From contig JAQFVV010006215.1 of NCBI GenBank assembly GCA_028023455.1, forward strand, positions 6,555,230 to 6,619,229: a stretch of DNA of 64,000 bases, given 5' to 3'. Each line of letters starts with the position of its first letter. The stretch's first letter is position 1. The translations under genes were made by a program, and so were the position numbers. Positions 63,175 through 64,000 of this stretch are shown here, in pieces. This DNA comes from Epiperipatus broadwayi (lineage: Eukaryota > Onychophora > Udeonychophora > Euonychophora > Peripatidae). Under the pieces are notes generated by a model. The model ran no database searches. It saw only the letters and a program-made list of their open reading frames with translations, and was not told the DNA's origin.

Positions 63175-64000
63175 ACATTAGCTTTTTCCTCAATCGTTTT
63201 AAGTTCTCAAATGCAACTAGGTTACAAATTCCTTAAAATTGATAAATTTTAATATTTTAACATGGCAGTTTAGTATAATTTAACTAGTTCCCGCTAATGA
63301 TAACAACATCAGCAAAGACTTCATTCAAATTATAGTATTGTACACTAGCTTTTTTCCAGCGGCCCTTGAGCCTTCAAATGGAACCAGGTTACAAATTCCT
63401 CAAAATTGAAGAAATTTAATACTTTAACATGGCAGTTTAGTATAATTTTGCTAGTTCTAGATAAATATATAAAAATCAGCAAAAAAATTCATTCAAAACA
63501 TAGTATTGTAGACTAAGTTTTTCCTAAATCGTTTTAAGCTCTCAAATGCAACTAAGTTAAAATTTCCTCAAAATTGATGAATTTTAATACTTTAACATGG
63601 CAGTTTAGTATAAATTATCTAGTTCTAGCTAAAAATAACAAAATCTGCAAAGAATTCATTCAAATTATAGTATTGTACACAAGCTTTTTTCCAGCGGTAT
63701 TTGAGACTTCAAATGGGGTAAGGTTACAAATTCCTCAAAATTGATGAATTTTAATACTTTAACATGGCACTTTAGTATAATTTGGCATGTTCTAGATAAA
63801 TATAACAAAATCAGCAAAAAACTTCATTCAAAATATAGTATTTTACACTAGATTTTCTCTAGTGACCTTGAGCCTTCAAATGCGACCAGGTTACAAATTT
63901 CTCAAAATTGATGAATTTTAATACTTTAACATGGCAGTTTAGTATAATTTAGCTAGTTCTAGTGAATTAGAAAAAAAAATCAGCAAAAAAAATTCATTAC

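Larger units (their letters stand above)
62851..64000 (+). repeat. Family B array right of the palindrome (runs off the window)
   Basis: About seven monomers of family B in the same orientation and phase as before the insertion (ACACTAGCTTTTTCC, ACATGGCAGTTTAGTATAAT). The array continues past the window edge. It includes a fourth copy of the 34-bp-deletion monomer. Confidence 0.92.

Noticed and set aside
8051-64000. CENP-B box in the monomer
   Set aside because: I saw no stretch resembling the CENP-B box core in either family. A centromere assignment would have to rest on other evidence.

Overview
The window is AT-rich eukaryotic DNA with no protein-coding or RNA gene that I can support. All open frames are short (longest about 86 codons), none has a motif I recognise, and most lie inside repeats. 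The organism is probably an animal. The flanking elements pair long inverted arms with tRNA-like tips and CA/TA microsatellites, which reminds me of mollusc or cephalopod genomes, but that is a weak guess. The block looks like satellite heterochromatin, possibly pericentromeric or centromeric.

Layout. Positions 1-8,050 are the non-satellite flank. It holds a 37-bp-arm hairpin (139-303), two related foldback elements (about 537-1,274 and 5,533-6,354), a solo arm of the same family (about 6,510-6,718), another hairpin element with 70-bp arms (3,620-3,842) and otherwise featureless AT-rich DNA. From about 8,051 to the right edge the window is a head-to-tail satellite with a monomer of about 168 bp, all in one orientation. 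Family A fills about 8,051-44,560 and has two interleaved subtypes, A1 and A2. Family B, clearly diverged but the same length, fills about 44,561-54,420, 55,374-56,345 and 62,851-64,000.

The array has strong higher-order structure. A block of about 7.4-7.9 kb is present twice, about 23.5 kb apart (8,205-15,578 and 31,520-39,400). Near-identical multi-monomer units of about 3.85, 3.0 and 2.7 kb lie in tandem between 17,881 and 27,650. Family B has its own repeat period of about 3.85 kb. Length differences between copies are mostly whole monomers, as expected from unequal exchange. Two junctions (27,650 and 51,123) break the monomer phase.

Two insertions interrupt family B. The first (54,421-55,373) is about 0.95 kb, of unknown class, with an internal hairpin. 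The second (56,346-62,850) is a 6.5-kb palindrome made of two arms of about 3.2 kb meeting with essentially no spacer. It is flanked by an exact 8-bp target-site duplication, TAGTATTG, taken from the satellite. It encodes no recognisable transposase, so it looks like a giant non-autonomous foldback or MITE-like element. This element, and a dyad symmetry in the monomer that is perfect in both families although its bases differ, are the most interesting signals here.
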